In this document: piece after piece, positions 23,475-31,470 of the stretch
Position numbering within the stretch: position 1 is the stretch's first letter
Layout of the letters: every line of letters starts with the position of its first letter
DNA from: a virus
Virus record (IMG/VR): IMGVR_UViG_3300024999_000139
Location: 1 to 53,943 of that record
DNA: 53,943 nucleotides
Reading direction: 5' to 3' (one strand)
Made by a program: the position numbers and the translations under genes
The notes under the pieces: model-generated
Seen by the model: only the letters and a program-made list of their open reading frames with translations
What the model was told of the DNA's origin: nothing
Databases searched by the model: none

Positions 23475-24059
23475 TTATTGAATTTGATTGCAGGTTTTAT
23501 TTTGTAGTTGTTTGTGACTAAAGTTTGCCTGACCAACCATTTGTATAGCATTCCTAGTTGCGTCTTGTTGTCTCCAAATAAACGCATTGCACACTTCTTC
23601 TTTAGGAATATTATAGACTCTACTATCAAACATAGCAGTATTAAACCTTTTTGCATATTTATTAAAAGTCTCATTTGTATCTGATATCTCATTACTATTA
23701 ACTCGAAAAGCATTATTGAAAGCCATCGTTGCCATACTTGCAGATACAGAAACGATCTTTTGCACGTTTTTATCAAACCATGCTTGAGTTGTAAGAGTAT
23801 CATAATCAGTGAGCAGTAAAGTAATTTCATCGCTTTGGATATAAGCAATTTTACATCCCATAACATTTTCACAAAGATATTTTGCGGTGTCCCACATTGT
23901 TTTCATTAATACCATATCAAATGGTTTTTTAAATCCTTTAGTGAACGAGTGGAACGCTTTACCATCCAGACGAATTAAAGTTGGCATTCTTTTAGTTAGA
24001 TATCGTCTTTCAATATTTTCATAACCCTTCATGCGGTCTCCAAGATCATCTTTACTCAT
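23475..24059 (-). CDS. Thg1-like 3'-5' tRNA polymerase, N-terminal catalytic part
   Basis: 194 residues of the tRNA-His guanylyltransferase family: TLIRLDGKAFHSFTKGF carries the RxDGxxF metal site and YIQSDEITLLL the second metal aspartate and glutamate. WRQQDATRNAIQ and the SHKQLQNKTCNQIQ end are also family-typical. The frame stops at TAA where homologues continue (see the next entry), so the C-terminal 58 residues are detached. Thg1-like enzymes add nucleotides to tRNA 5' ends and can repair truncated tRNA. That fits the RNA-repair protein encoded nearby at 18202-20394. Confidence 0.88.
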   Translation of the reverse strand: MSKDDLGDRMKGYENIERRYLTKRMPTLIRLDGKAFHSFTKGFKKPFDMVLMKTMWDTAKYLCENVMGCKIAYIQSDEITLLLTDYDTLTTQAWFDKNVQKIVSVSASMATMAFNNAFRVNSNEISDTNETFNKYAKRFNTAMFDSRVYNIPKEEVCNAFIWRQQDATRNAIQMVGQANFSHKQLQNKTCNQIQ

Positions 24060-24099
24060 ATTTATTTTCCTTTCTTTTATAACTTAAAATATTTGTTTG

Positions 24100-24444
24100 C
24101 TAGGAAATTAATAGTTCAGTATTTTCCCATTTATTACCTACAATTTTGATTTTTGATATGCGATAATAAGAATCATCCCTATTCATTTCCAAATAAAGTT
24201 CTCTTAAATCCTTTACAATATAATAATTATCCTGCTTAATATCGTCAATCCAAATCTCAAGAATATCATCTTCATAAACTTTTAATCCTTCTAAATCATT
24301 GATCCCTGCCCATTGCATCAATTCAATTTCGTTTCTTCTATACATGAAACCATTAGTAAAATAAGGATTAGAAGTTGCCCTCCAATCATATAACATTTTA
24401 TTTTCTTCTTTTAACCAACATCTAAATTTATACTCTCTACTCAT
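24100..24444 (-). CDS. YopX-family protein
   Basis: 114 residues with the YopX pattern: YKFRCWLKEENKMLYDW at the N-terminus, then IELMQWAGINDLEGLKVYEDDI, a hallmark of the family (QxTGxxDxxGxxIYExDI). YopX proteins are common in Firmicute phages and their function is unknown. The start at 24444 overlaps the previous gene by eight bases. Confidence 0.85.
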   Translation of the reverse strand: MSREYKFRCWLKEENKMLYDWRATSNPYFTNGFMYRRNEIELMQWAGINDLEGLKVYEDDILEIWIDDIKQDNYYIVKDLRELYLEMNRDDSYYRISKIKIVGNKWENTELLIS

Positions 24445-24724
24445 CTTGCCAATCCTCCCTCCCTTTAATATTCTCCCAATCTAAAAATTCCTCTTCTGCT
24501 CTTTTCCTACACTCCGGACAAAATCCTCTACCCATTCCATCTGTGCATAAATGAGCATTACCATTTTCACCACAATACCAACAAGAATAAAAACTATTTT
24601 GTTTTGAAGGATGCCAAGGACTATCGACACTATCTTTATCTACTAAGAATTTTTCTGCAAACTCTTCATCTGACATATTATTAATGTCTTCTTCAATTTG
24701 TTTCCATTGTTTATCTGTAAGCAT
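24437..24724 (-). CDS. Zinc-ribbon protein, 95 aa
   Basis: CWYCGENGNAHLC and CPECRKRAEEEF form a likely zinc site between an acidic helical N-terminus and a tryptophan-rich tail. GGAG-type ribosome site. Overlaps the YopX-like gene. Confidence 0.65.
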   Translation of the reverse strand: MLTDKQWKQIEEDINNMSDEEFAEKFLVDKDSVDSPWHPSKQNSFYSCWYCGENGNAHLCTDGMGRGFCPECRKRAEEEFLDWENIKGREDWQDE

Positions 24725-24726
24725 TT

Positions 24727-24915
24727 TTATTTCTCCTTTTCAATCTTCTGTTTTAAATCATCATCTAATGCATCATTTTTCCAAAGTATTGCAAAATTAT
24801 CTTCCCATTCAGAAAGTTTATTATGTATTTTTAAACCTTTCCCTGTAAACCTACAATAATTTCTTTCTGCATTTGAAAACAATTTAGCTATAAGATCGAG
24901 ATAATATATAATCAT
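24727..24915 (-). CDS. Small hypothetical protein, about 62 aa
   Basis: I choose the ATG at 24915 (MIIYYLDLIAKLF) behind AAGGTG. A basic helical protein; no family recognised. First gene after the promoter at 24974-25003. Confidence 0.55.
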   Translation of the reverse strand: MIIYYLDLIAKLFSNAERNYCRFTGKGLKIHNKLSEWEDNFAILWKNDALDDDLKQKIEKEK

Positions 24916-24973
24916 TCTAAACACCTTGTTGATAAATAAAACTAAAATATTTTCCCGGATTTATTATGTACTT

Positions 24974-25003
24974 AGTATAACATTATTTATTAATTAATGT
25001 CAA
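24974..25003 (-). promoter_or_regulatory. Sigma-A-type promoter
   Basis: TTGACA (25003-24998), 18 bases, TATACT (24979-24974) on the minus strand, upstream of the run of genes leading to the YopX-like and Thg1-like genes. Confidence 0.75.
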
Positions 25004-25018
25004 GTATTTATTTTCGCT

Positions 25019-25237
25019 TTATGAATCAACCTCACAACAGTTTTCACATACTAATCTAAGATACCCACAGTCAGAGCAAACTATATCAGGAATTTTACAA
25101 CCTACATGATATTGTGAAATGTTACCATCACTCTCAATCTTCATCTTACACGCATTACCAATAGGCATCATTACTCCACAAGTATGGCAAATGTGAGTAT
25201 CTTCATTGATTTGTTTTGCATTCTTATCTATAAACAT
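25019..25237 (-). CDS. Small protein with two zinc-ribbon knuckle pairs
   Basis: 72 residues with CHTCGVM, C...GC, CSDCGYLRLVCENC. Eight cysteines suggest two metal sites. No specific family recognised. Confidence 0.65.
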   Translation of the reverse strand: MFIDKNAKQINEDTHICHTCGVMMPIGNACKMKIESDGNISQYHVGCKIPDIVCSDCGYLRLVCENCCEVDS

Positions 25238-25240
25238 TCG

Positions 25241-25441
25241 CTACCTCCTATTCTTTAATCTATTATAAGTAAAATCTGCTTCTCTCCGAAATTCCATATC
25301 TTCTTCATACCTATTAGCGAAATCAACATGACTCATAAATAACAAATCTCTTACCTTTTCTTTTGCTTTGATGTCTCCAAATATACAATTTGCAACCGCT
25401 TCAACAATCTTATAATAAGTTTTTATACTTTTCATATTCAT
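25241..25441 (-). CDS. Small helical protein, about 66 aa
   Basis: Start chosen at 25441 (MNMKSIKTYY) behind GAAGGAGA; helical, with a basic C-terminus (YNRLKNRR). No family recognised. Three bases separate it from the next gene. Confidence 0.55.
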   Translation of the reverse strand: MNMKSIKTYYKIVEAVANCIFGDIKAKEKVRDLLFMSHVDFANRYEEDMEFRREADFTYNRLKNRR

Positions 25442-25482
25442 TATTTTACATTCTCCTTCGTCCAATAAAATATCAATTGAAT

Positions 25483-25671
25483 TTACTTCAACCCCAATGC
25501 AACAAACTCTCCAGAACTCATTAACCGATACTTCTCTAAATCAACAACCTTACAATCTTTCCCATCAATAATTACTACATCACCACTTTTATAATCTTGA
25601 TCATTTGGAGTATAGGCCGACACAACTTTTCCTTTGGAATTATACAATAGCACATCCATTTTCATACTCAA
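25483..25671 (-). CDS. Small hypothetical protein, 62 aa
   Basis: MSMKMDVLLYNSKGKVVSAY followed by a beta-rich stretch (GDVVIIDGKDCKVVDLEKY). The start may be TTG at 25671 or ATG six bases later. No family recognised. Confidence 0.55.
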   Translation of the reverse strand: MSMKMDVLLYNSKGKVVSAYTPNDQDYKSGDVVIIDGKDCKVVDLEKYRLMSSGEFVALGLK

Positions 25672-25701
25672 ATTATTTTCCCACTTTCTTTTCTTTTATT
25701 T

Positions 25702-26385
25702 CTACAACAATACAACGTCATTATAAATTAATCTGTGTTTATCATCTACCCATTTATCTTCATGATAGTGACCAAAGTACCACTGTTTATAGTCTAATTT
25801 CTCTTCTAAGGCCTCAAAATACTTGTTAATTGATGTTAAACTCTTAACCCATAGTCCTGCCATCAACTTCTCAAAAACACTCTGAGAACAATCATGTGAA
25901 ATAACATAATCTACAATCCACCCACATTTATCTAAATTATCTAATCCCTCTTCATATTCTCTATTAGATGGCATTTCTCTTTTCCACCATGATTTTCCTT
26001 CTGTCCTGTGTTGCTTATCAATTGAATCAGCTCCACCAAATGTAAATATTTTTGTACCATTGATAGTATATACTTGACCTCTCATAAGATGGATCACACT
26101 GTCGTTAATAAAATGTACTTTCCCACCATTCCATTCAGATACTTTCATTTTATCAAGCATTGAATGGTTTTCATGATTTCCATCAATCCACAGAGTAGTA
26201 TAACTCTTCTTATGTAGCCAATTCAACCAATATTCTTCTTCTTTATCTCCGTTCCATACTAAGCCGAAATCTCCAGCAATAATCATATAGTCATCTTTAG
26301 TTAATTCTTTTTGTATTGGAAAATTCATCATATTAAATTTTGACATGCTCATACTTCCATGAGTATCGCCTGTGACAAAAATCAT
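25702..26385 (-). CDS. Calcineurin-like metallophosphoesterase
   Basis: Full metal-site series: IFVTGDTHGS, IIAGDFGLVW, WIDGNHENH, VISHDCSQ and YFGHYHEDKW. About 227 residues, typical for a single-domain enzyme. Substrates could be phosphoproteins, nucleotides or RNA. The ATG at 26385 overlaps the stop of the frameshifted zinc-ribbon gene (TAATG), so they were meant to be coupled. Confidence 0.88.
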   Translation of the reverse strand: MIFVTGDTHGSMSMSKFNMMNFPIQKELTKDDYMIIAGDFGLVWNGDKEEEYWLNWLHKKSYTTLWIDGNHENHSMLDKMKVSEWNGGKVHFINDSVIHLMRGQVYTINGTKIFTFGGADSIDKQHRTEGKSWWKREMPSNREYEEGLDNLDKCGWIVDYVISHDCSQSVFEKLMAGLWVKSLTSINKYFEALEEKLDYKQWYFGHYHEDKWVDDKHRLIYNDVVLL

Positions 26386-26571
26386 TAATAAACACACTCC
26401 TCGTTCCTACTATTAACAATTTCCACCAATTCACCATCGTACATAATATCAAAAACTTGCTTAGTCTTTACATCAATTTCCAAATCGCAGTTCATACAAT
26501 ATACTGAAAGATACCTTAGTGGTTTGTTTACTTCCGCACTTTGGGCATTGGCATATTTCTGTTCTTTTCAT
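26385..26571 (-). pseudogene. Zinc-ribbon gene with a one-base frameshift
   Basis: ATG at 26571 reads MKRTEICQCPKCGSKQ, then in this frame degenerates and stops at 26473. Skipping one base inside AAACAAACC restores PLRYLSVYCMNCDLEIDV... to a stop at 26385 that overlaps the next start. CPKCG plus YCMNCD then makes a normal four-cysteine ribbon of 61 residues. The extra base may be an assembly error, a mutation or a +1 frameshift site. Confidence 0.7.
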
Positions 26572-26617
26572 TTATGTACACTCCTTGCTGTTCATTATTA
26601 ATTTATTTCTTATTTAT

Positions 26618-26646
26618 ACTATAACATGTCTTACAACATAATGCAA
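26618..26646 (-). promoter_or_regulatory. Promoter upstream of the zinc-ribbon/metallophosphoesterase genes
   Basis: TTGCAT (26646-26641), 17 bases, TATAGT (26623-26618) on the minus strand. Confidence 0.7.
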
Positions 26647-26678
26647 ATATAATTTTTCTTTAAATTGTTTTTATGTAT

Positions 26679-26704
26679 GAGGATAATGAATCAGCATTAC
26701 CCTC
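26679..26704 (-). terminator. 10-bp hairpin after the 189-residue gene
   Basis: Arms GAGGGTAATG / CATTATCCTC with one G-U pair and a six-base loop, seven bases after the stop codon at 26711. The tail lacks a strong U run, so terminator strength is uncertain. Confidence 0.55.
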
Positions 26705-26710
26705 TATATA

Positions 26711-27277
26711 CTACCTATTATTTTCCAAATTATAGATTTCTCTCATAGACATATTGCCAAATTTTTCTTCCATTTTATCTAAATAAGCACCAGACATTTT
26801 ACCCTTTTCTAATAGATAATCGTTTTCCCATTGTTCAAATTTTTCTTCGCTTAAATTCATAACTACAATTTCTTGCCATCGATAAAGATCGTTTTTGAGT
26901 CCAATACTATATTTTGTTGTCCTAACACGTTCAGCCATTCCTTTAAAACTTGTGCTATCTGGCATTTTTTGAACCATTTCCTCATTGAAAAGTATTGCGT
27001 CTGCATGATTGTAGATAAAATGTTTAAAGATTCCACTGATAAGATTTGTCATACTTGAAACTAAAAATGTTTCATTAATATCGTTTTCAATTAATGTTAC
27101 CATTCTATCTCTTAGGATAACTAACCCCTTATTATAATCTTCCTCAATCTCTTTAACACCGATCTTAAAACCAATTAAGCAAATTAGGCTTGCCATATCT
27201 GTAGCTTTGTTGTCTTGAGTATTTTCATCCCACTTTTTTAACGCATCAATAAATGTGTTAGTAGCATCGAATTTCAT
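26711..27277 (-). CDS. Hypothetical protein, about 188 aa
   Basis: Start chosen at 27277 (MKFDATNTFID) behind AGGTGGAG. Helical, soluble, with few hydrophobic stretches apart from SLICLIGFKIGVKEI. No family recognised. It is transcribed alone between the 27329-27357 promoter and the hairpin at 26679. Confidence 0.6.
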   Translation of the reverse strand: MKFDATNTFIDALKKWDENTQDNKATDMASLICLIGFKIGVKEIEEDYNKGLVILRDRMVTLIENDINETFLVSSMTNLISGIFKHFIYNHADAILFNEEMVQKMPDSTSFKGMAERVRTTKYSIGLKNDLYRWQEIVVMNLSEEKFEQWENDYLLEKGKMSGAYLDKMEEKFGNMSMREIYNLENNR

Positions 27278-27328
27278 GTTTTCTCCACCTCTCAATTTTT
27301 AAGTAGTATATTTTACTAACTTATTAAT

Positions 27329-27357
27329 AATATACCATGTATGTTTGGTATAGTCAA
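27329..27357 (-). promoter_or_regulatory. Promoter with an inverted repeat in its spacer
   Basis: TTGACT (27357-27352), 17 bases, TATATT (27334-27329) on the minus strand. The spacer region carries TATACC-10-GGTATA, a possible repressor site. Confidence 0.7.
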
Positions 27358-27416
27358 TAGTTTAAGAAAAATTATATTTGGATTATGGTTTATTGATTAT
27401 ATAAAATGAGTATTTG

Positions 27417-27707
27417 CTAGGAATTCACTTTCAACATCTCAACTAACAAACTCATAATCTTTTCTGTAAAAGCTTTATCATCTTCACGATCCATATATTC
27501 TGTATGCACAGTTAATAACAATTCTTCTGGTGGACTAAGGAAGTCCTCTCCATCATTTCCACTGCGTTTTACAATATCAAGTTGCCCGAATCCAATATCT
27601 GCACTCCAATAGATTCTCATCCCACCTTTGTTTCCTGTATGAGAACTCCAAAAATTAACGTTGTCTATTTGTAGATTAATATTGTTTACATCATATTTTC
27701 TAGGCAT
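27417..27707 (-). CDS. Hypothetical protein, 96 aa
   Basis: MPRKYDVNNINLQIDNVNFW, then beta-rich sequence and an acidic helical C-terminus. The stop is followed by TAGCAAATA, one copy of the recurrent post-stop motif. No family recognised. Confidence 0.6.
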   Translation of the reverse strand: MPRKYDVNNINLQIDNVNFWSSHTGNKGGMRIYWSADIGFGQLDIVKRSGNDGEDFLSPPEELLLTVHTEYMDREDDKAFTEKIMSLLVEMLKVNS

Positions 27708-27729
27708 TAAACTTATCTCCTTTTTTTAT

Positions 27730-27960
27730 TTATTTACTCATTTCTGTCCCTGTTTGTTTAAGATATTTAAGAACATATTCTATTCCATTAATTATATCAT
27801 CTGTAGAATACATTACTCCATGATCTATTTGATTTGTTGACATACATGGTTTAAAGCAACAACAACTATGGTGGGGAAGTTCACAATGTTTATCACATTT
27901 ATTATAATTAACAAATGCTCGAAGACTTTCTTTAGCTTTATATAAATTATCAATATCCAT
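27730..27960 (-). CDS. Small cysteine/histidine-rich protein, about 76 aa
   Basis: Start chosen at 27960 (MDIDNLYKAK) behind AAAGGAGA. CDKHCELPHHSCCCFKPC suggests a metal-binding core. No family recognised. Confidence 0.6.
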   Translation of the reverse strand: MDIDNLYKAKESLRAFVNYNKCDKHCELPHHSCCCFKPCMSTNQIDHGVMYSTDDIINGIEYVLKYLKQTGTEMSK

Positions 27961-27999
27961 TTTTAAATTCTCCTTTCCATTTAAAATCAAAGTTTTAAG

Positions 28000-28236
28000 C
28001 TATCTACTATCTCCTCTAATAATCCTGTCTTCATCATCATAATTAACATCATATTCTTTTTGGCATTTAAGGCATTCTAACCAACAGGCTCCTACTAACC
28101 CAACATCTGATCTGTGTAATTTTTTCTTATCAGATGTCTCACCATATCTATTAATATCAAATCTCATCTCACTTGTTCGTTCTTCAATATATACTAAAAT
28201 TTCTCCACATTCACATTTTGGTTTTAAATATTTCAT
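28000..28236 (-). CDS. Small zinc-ribbon protein, 78 aa
   Basis: CECGEILVYIEE and CLKCQKEYDVNYDD give a likely zinc site. AAAGGAGG ribosome site. No specific family recognised. Confidence 0.6.
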   Translation of the reverse strand: MKYLKPKCECGEILVYIEERTSEMRFDINRYGETSDKKKLHRSDVGLVGACWLECLKCQKEYDVNYDDEDRIIRGDSR

Positions 28237-28260
28237 CTTATACCTCCTTTTAGATATGAA

Positions 28261-28452
28261 CTATATTTTAGGTTCATAATTTCCAACAAATTTACATCTA
28301 GTACACCACACATGATTAGTCCAACCATATTCTAATGTGCTAATTAATTCTGAATGCAAAACCCCTCTGCAATTGGGACATGGTTTATCTAGTGTCTTTA
28401 CATTTGACATATCAGATTTTAACTCAAAAAATTTCTTGATGAATTTTAACAT
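28261..28452 (-). CDS. Small zinc-ribbon protein, 63 aa
   Basis: Helical N-terminus, then CPNCRGVLHSEL and CTRCKFVG, a compact ribbon. AAAAGGAG ribosome site. No specific family recognised. Confidence 0.6.
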   Translation of the reverse strand: MLKFIKKFFELKSDMSNVKTLDKPCPNCRGVLHSELISTLEYGWTNHVWCTRCKFVGNYEPKI

Positions 28453-28490
28453 AAATTTAGTCTCCTTTTAAATTCGTTAAATTCCTCGAT

Positions 28491-28646
28491 TTATTTCCCT
28501 CCATGTTCCCAAACATCTTCTTGCCCATTTTCATAAACAGTGACCATTGATTCACATATAATACAAACATATAAATGTTGTTCGTCATTTGAAATACCTT
28601 CAGATGAAAAGTGATCCATTTTCTCTTGGCAGTATTTACAAAACAT
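28491..28646 (-). CDS. Small zinc-ribbon protein, 51 aa
   Basis: Start at 28646 behind AAGGAGGAA: MFCKYCQEKMDHF, then VCIICESMVTVYENG and an acidic tail. CxxC twice indicates a zinc ribbon. Confidence 0.6.
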   Translation of the reverse strand: MFCKYCQEKMDHFSSEGISNDEQHLYVCIICESMVTVYENGQEDVWEHGGK

Positions 28647-28695
28647 AATTATTCCTCCTTAACCATATAGCTTAAAACTAGATTTTGCTAGGGTT

Positions 28696-29157
28696 TTAAT
28701 CTTCTTCCTTAACTTCCCACTCATCTCTCCAACCCATTATTTCTTTTATCTTTTGAGAGTTATTGTTTAAAAACTTTGTAGCAAAATTATCTGCATCTAA
28801 TTCGCTAATGCCTGTTTTCTTAATATATTGATAATAATGACGTAATTCGTGCAATAAAGCATGTAAAGAATAAAACTGTTTACTATGAAAGTTATAATCA
28901 TCATAATCTTGAGCAAATATAAAGACACACACTTTATCAAAGTAGGGAATATAAATACCTTCGACTTTACCTATAAGAATAGGAAGTATCCTTAATGAAA
29001 GTAACATTAATAAACAATGAAGAAATCCTAATTTTAGAAGGTCAAATCTATTTTCGCAAATAATAATTTCTTTGGGTATATATTCCTCACCTAGAAACTT
29101 CAGTATTTTGTTAAGTTGTTTATTGGTAATATACCGTTCATTGTTCTTAATTCTCAT
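28696..29157 (-). CDS. HExxH metallopeptidase-like protein
   Basis: 153 residues with LHALLHELRHYYQY near residue 100 (HExxH) followed by ELDADNFATKFL, the third-ligand pattern of gluzincin or ImmA-like peptidases. It contains a hydrophobic stretch near residue 50. ImmA-type proteins cleave phage repressors, but no repressor partner is adjacent, so the target is unknown. Confidence 0.7.
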   Translation of the reverse strand: MRIKNNERYITNKQLNKILKFLGEEYIPKEIIICENRFDLLKLGFLHCLLMLLSLRILPILIGKVEGIYIPYFDKVCVFIFAQDYDDYNFHSKQFYSLHALLHELRHYYQYIKKTGISELDADNFATKFLNNNSQKIKEIMGWRDEWEVKEED

Positions 29158-29174
29158 TTATTTCTCCAAAGAAA

Positions 29175-29309
29175 TTACTTTTCTATCGTAAGTTTAATAT
29201 TTAACTTATCACAATACTGACAACCAGTTATAGTATCGCCAAATCCAAACGGATCTTCTTGTAGTTCTGGTTTGTGGAATCCTAATAAACATAATAATTT
29301 TCTAATCAA
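29175..29309 (-). CDS. Small zinc-knuckle protein, 44 aa, TTG start
   Basis: TTG at 29309 follows GGAGG at seven bases. It reads (M)IRKLLCLLGFHK, DPFGFGDTITGCQYCDK. A similar arrangement (KLLCxLGFHK, FGDTITGCxYC) is common in small phage proteins of Firmicutes. Confidence 0.6.
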   Translation of the reverse strand: MIRKLLCLLGFHKPELQEDPFGFGDTITGCQYCDKLNIKLTIEK

Positions 29310-29323
29310 TTTTCAGTCCTCCA

Positions 29324-29635
29324 TTACTTAAAATCTCTCTCATATTTTTCTTCACCTAAAATATCTTTGGCAATAACCAATACCTCCTGCAATTGATTAA
29401 TATATTCCTCCAAGTTACAAATATGAATATAATCTGTATTGTCTTCAACATCCTGCGAGAATTCACTATCGTTTATATATCCATTATATCGCTTCCACAG
29501 ATTTACACAACCATCCCATTTGAAACTAAGTTCAAGTGTATTGTAATTTTTATCTCTCAGTTCAACTGATACAATTAGTTTTCCGTCATTTGTTTTATTT
29601 ATTTTATGTACATTCCAATGTTGATATTCTTTCAT
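29324..29635 (-). CDS. Hypothetical protein, 103 aa
   Basis: MKEYQHWNVHKINKTNDGKL, beta-rich first half, helical acidic second half. No family recognised. Part of the close-packed run of small genes. Confidence 0.6.
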   Translation of the reverse strand: MKEYQHWNVHKINKTNDGKLIVSVELRDKNYNTLELSFKWDGCVNLWKRYNGYINDSEFSQDVEDNTDYIHICNLEEYINQLQEVLVIAKDILGEEKYERDFK

Positions 29636-29653
29636 TAATATTTTAACTCCTTT

Positions 29654-29995
29654 CTATCCACCATGTAACGATGGAATATTATAAATCCTCTTACTAAAAT
29701 CTTTTAATTCAATAGGTAATTCACCTCTATAACTTCTCTCACATTCTCTAACACACCATTTATTTAATCTTTCTTCTTTTGTTTCTGGTTTTCCTACCAT
29801 TTCAAATCCTTCATAAGTACCTGGATCAATAGGAGCTTCATCTAATTTATTGTCTGACAAATAAGCATAATCATCCTCATTATTATCATCAAATTGAATT
29901 TTTGGTCTACTATTCATACCCCATGCTTTATTACATTTTTCATCGCAAGCAACAATAATTCGTTGACCACAATAAGTTATATTCTTTTGAATCAT
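29654..29995 (-). CDS. Hypothetical protein, paralogue of 34167-34508
   Basis: 113 residues. Shared with its paralogue: ITYCGQRIIVACDEKCNKAW, SRPKIQ, DPGTYEGFEMVGKP, NKWCVRECERS and KDFSKR. Conserved cysteines suggest a metal site. Function unknown. Confidence 0.65.
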   Translation of the reverse strand: MIQKNITYCGQRIIVACDEKCNKAWGMNSRPKIQFDDNNEDDYAYLSDNKLDEAPIDPGTYEGFEMVGKPETKEERLNKWCVRECERSYRGELPIELKDFSKRIYNIPSLHGG

Positions 29996-30041
29996 TATAA
30001 TTTCTCCTTTTCACTTGGTTTAAAACCACACTTTTCTGGGA

Positions 30042-30269
30042 TTACTTTTTAATTTTCATCGTTACATTAACATCAATTTGTTTCATAAACCAAACATACC
30101 AAGGTTCAAATCCTTCATTGTTAGCATAATGTCCATCTCTATATAATATAAATTCTTTTTCTAGTTTTTCTGAATCTTCTAAAGACATAAAATTTCTTAA
30201 TATTGCTACTGTTTTCCACATAACCCCTTGTTCTGATTCGGTTTTAGGTTCATTAATATATTTATACAT
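30042..30269 (-). CDS. Small hypothetical protein, 75 aa
   Basis: MYKYINEPKTESEQGVMWKT, helical, ending in a basic tail. No family recognised. Confidence 0.6.
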   Translation of the reverse strand: MYKYINEPKTESEQGVMWKTVAILRNFMSLEDSEKLEKEFILYRDGHYANNEGFEPWYVWFMKQIDVNVTMKIKK

Positions 30270-30284
30270 TTTACTTTCCTCCTT

Positions 30285-30485
30285 TTAACTAAACAAATCT
30301 TCAACTTTGCAATATAATACATCATCCTTATACAATTTATCTTCAACCACTTTTACAGATGTTGAAAATCCTCCTCTCAAAGATATTAAGCACTCATCTC
30401 CATCAATATATTTAGATACAACAACTGCTCTTATTCCTTGTGCAGATATAAACCTTTCAACTATTTTCTCAAAACCAATAATCAT
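30285..30485 (-). CDS. Small hypothetical protein, 66 aa
   Basis: MIIGFEKIVERFISAQG followed by beta strands. Overlaps the uvsE stop by four bases, so it is translationally coupled to it. No family recognised. Confidence 0.6.
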   Translation of the reverse strand: MIIGFEKIVERFISAQGIRAVVVSKYIDGDECLISLRGGFSTSVKVVEDKLYKDDVLYCKVEDLFS

Positions 30486-31363
30486 AATCTAATCTCCCTC
30501 CTATAATCCTCAATAAACCTATCTACTGCTAAATCCTTATCTTTCGCCTCAATCATAACATCAAATTCCAAATCCTTATACTTCTCAAAGAAATCTTTGC
30601 AATAATCAAAATCAATCATGTCAGAATGGCTTCTAAACGCATCAATACTCTTAGGTGAACTAAGATGTATCTTAGGTACTTTACTATCGCCCCAAGTGGC
30701 AAATATAGCTTCTAAATCTAATTCTATGCCATCATTATTACAAACAAAATGATGATAATCAAAACAAAGTCTGACTTCAGTTTTCTTGTGTATTTCCATT
30801 ATATCACCTACAGTATAACTTTTGTCATCATTTTCTAGCAAAATATGATTTCTTAATTTTACTGGCAAACTATTAAACACATTGATAAATCTTTGTATTG
30901 CTTCGGCCTTATTGCCATAAACACCACCAACATGAATGATGATATTGAAATGATCCAGACCCATAGTTTTAAGAATATTATAATGATAAAATAAATCTTT
31001 AATAGAATTATTTACAACTTCATCCCTATTGCTTGACAACACGCACATTTGAGATGGATGCATTGATAATATCATATTATTATTTTTTGCTATATTACCA
31101 ATTCTCTGCAAATCAGATTCAATCCAAGACATGTAATCAATATCTTTCATAATTTCATGCGTAACAAATGGAACAAGATCAGAACTGATTCTGAATAATT
31201 TAATTCCTTCCGAAATACAATGTTGAATTGTACGCTCAGTTTCGTTGATATTGTGAGTAATTGCTTGTTTTAATCTGTATTCACTAAATGATGCCAATCG
31301 GAATGTTTGGTATTTTGTATTGCATTTTTTACTCATACAAGCGAATCCTACATGTCTGATCAT
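30482..31363 (-). CDS. uvsE: UV DNA damage endonuclease (UvsE/UVDE)
   Basis: 293 residues of the TIM-barrel UvsE family: HVGFACMSKKCNTKYQTFRL, RISSDLVPF, ILSMHPSQMCVLSSN, IIIHVGGVYGNK, LENDDKSYTVGDI, RLCFDYHHFVC, KIHLSSPK and FDVMIEAKDKDLA. The histidines and glutamates correspond to the metal site. UvsE nicks DNA 5' of UV photoproducts. Useful to a spore-associated or light-exposed phage. The ribosome site AAAGGAGG lies directly after a 16-bp hairpin. Confidence 0.93.
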   Translation of the reverse strand: MIRHVGFACMSKKCNTKYQTFRLASFSEYRLKQAITHNINETERTIQHCISEGIKLFRISSDLVPFVTHEIMKDIDYMSWIESDLQRIGNIAKNNNMILSMHPSQMCVLSSNRDEVVNNSIKDLFYHYNILKTMGLDHFNIIIHVGGVYGNKAEAIQRFINVFNSLPVKLRNHILLENDDKSYTVGDIMEIHKKTEVRLCFDYHHFVCNNDGIELDLEAIFATWGDSKVPKIHLSSPKSIDAFRSHSDMIDFDYCKDFFEKYKDLEFDVMIEAKDKDLAVDRFIEDYRREIRL

Positions 31364-31389
31364 ATTATGTATTGCCTCCTTTGGGATAT

Positions 31390-31449
31390 AAACCTAATAT
31401 AATTATATTAACATTAAATAGATGTTTTTTCAATAATTATATTAGGTTT
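31390..31449. repeat. 16-bp AT-rich inverted repeat upstream of uvsE
   Basis: Perfect arms AAACCTAATATAATTA / TAATTATATTAGGTTT separated by 28 bases. The right end abuts the uvsE ribosome site. It could be an operator, a 5' hairpin or a weak terminator. Confidence 0.6.
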
Positions 31450-31470
31450 TTGTGTTTGGTTGAAATAAGA

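Noticed and set aside
23402-23872. A 156-codon open frame overlapping the Thg1-like gene in another frame
   Set aside because: It has no ribosome site, reads as a low-complexity shadow, and the same-frame continuation after the TAA explains the Thg1 C-terminus much better.
31390-31449. The hairpin upstream of uvsE as a simple terminator
   Set aside because: It ends only nine bases before the uvsE ribosome site, and the transcribed strand lacks a U-tail after the stem.
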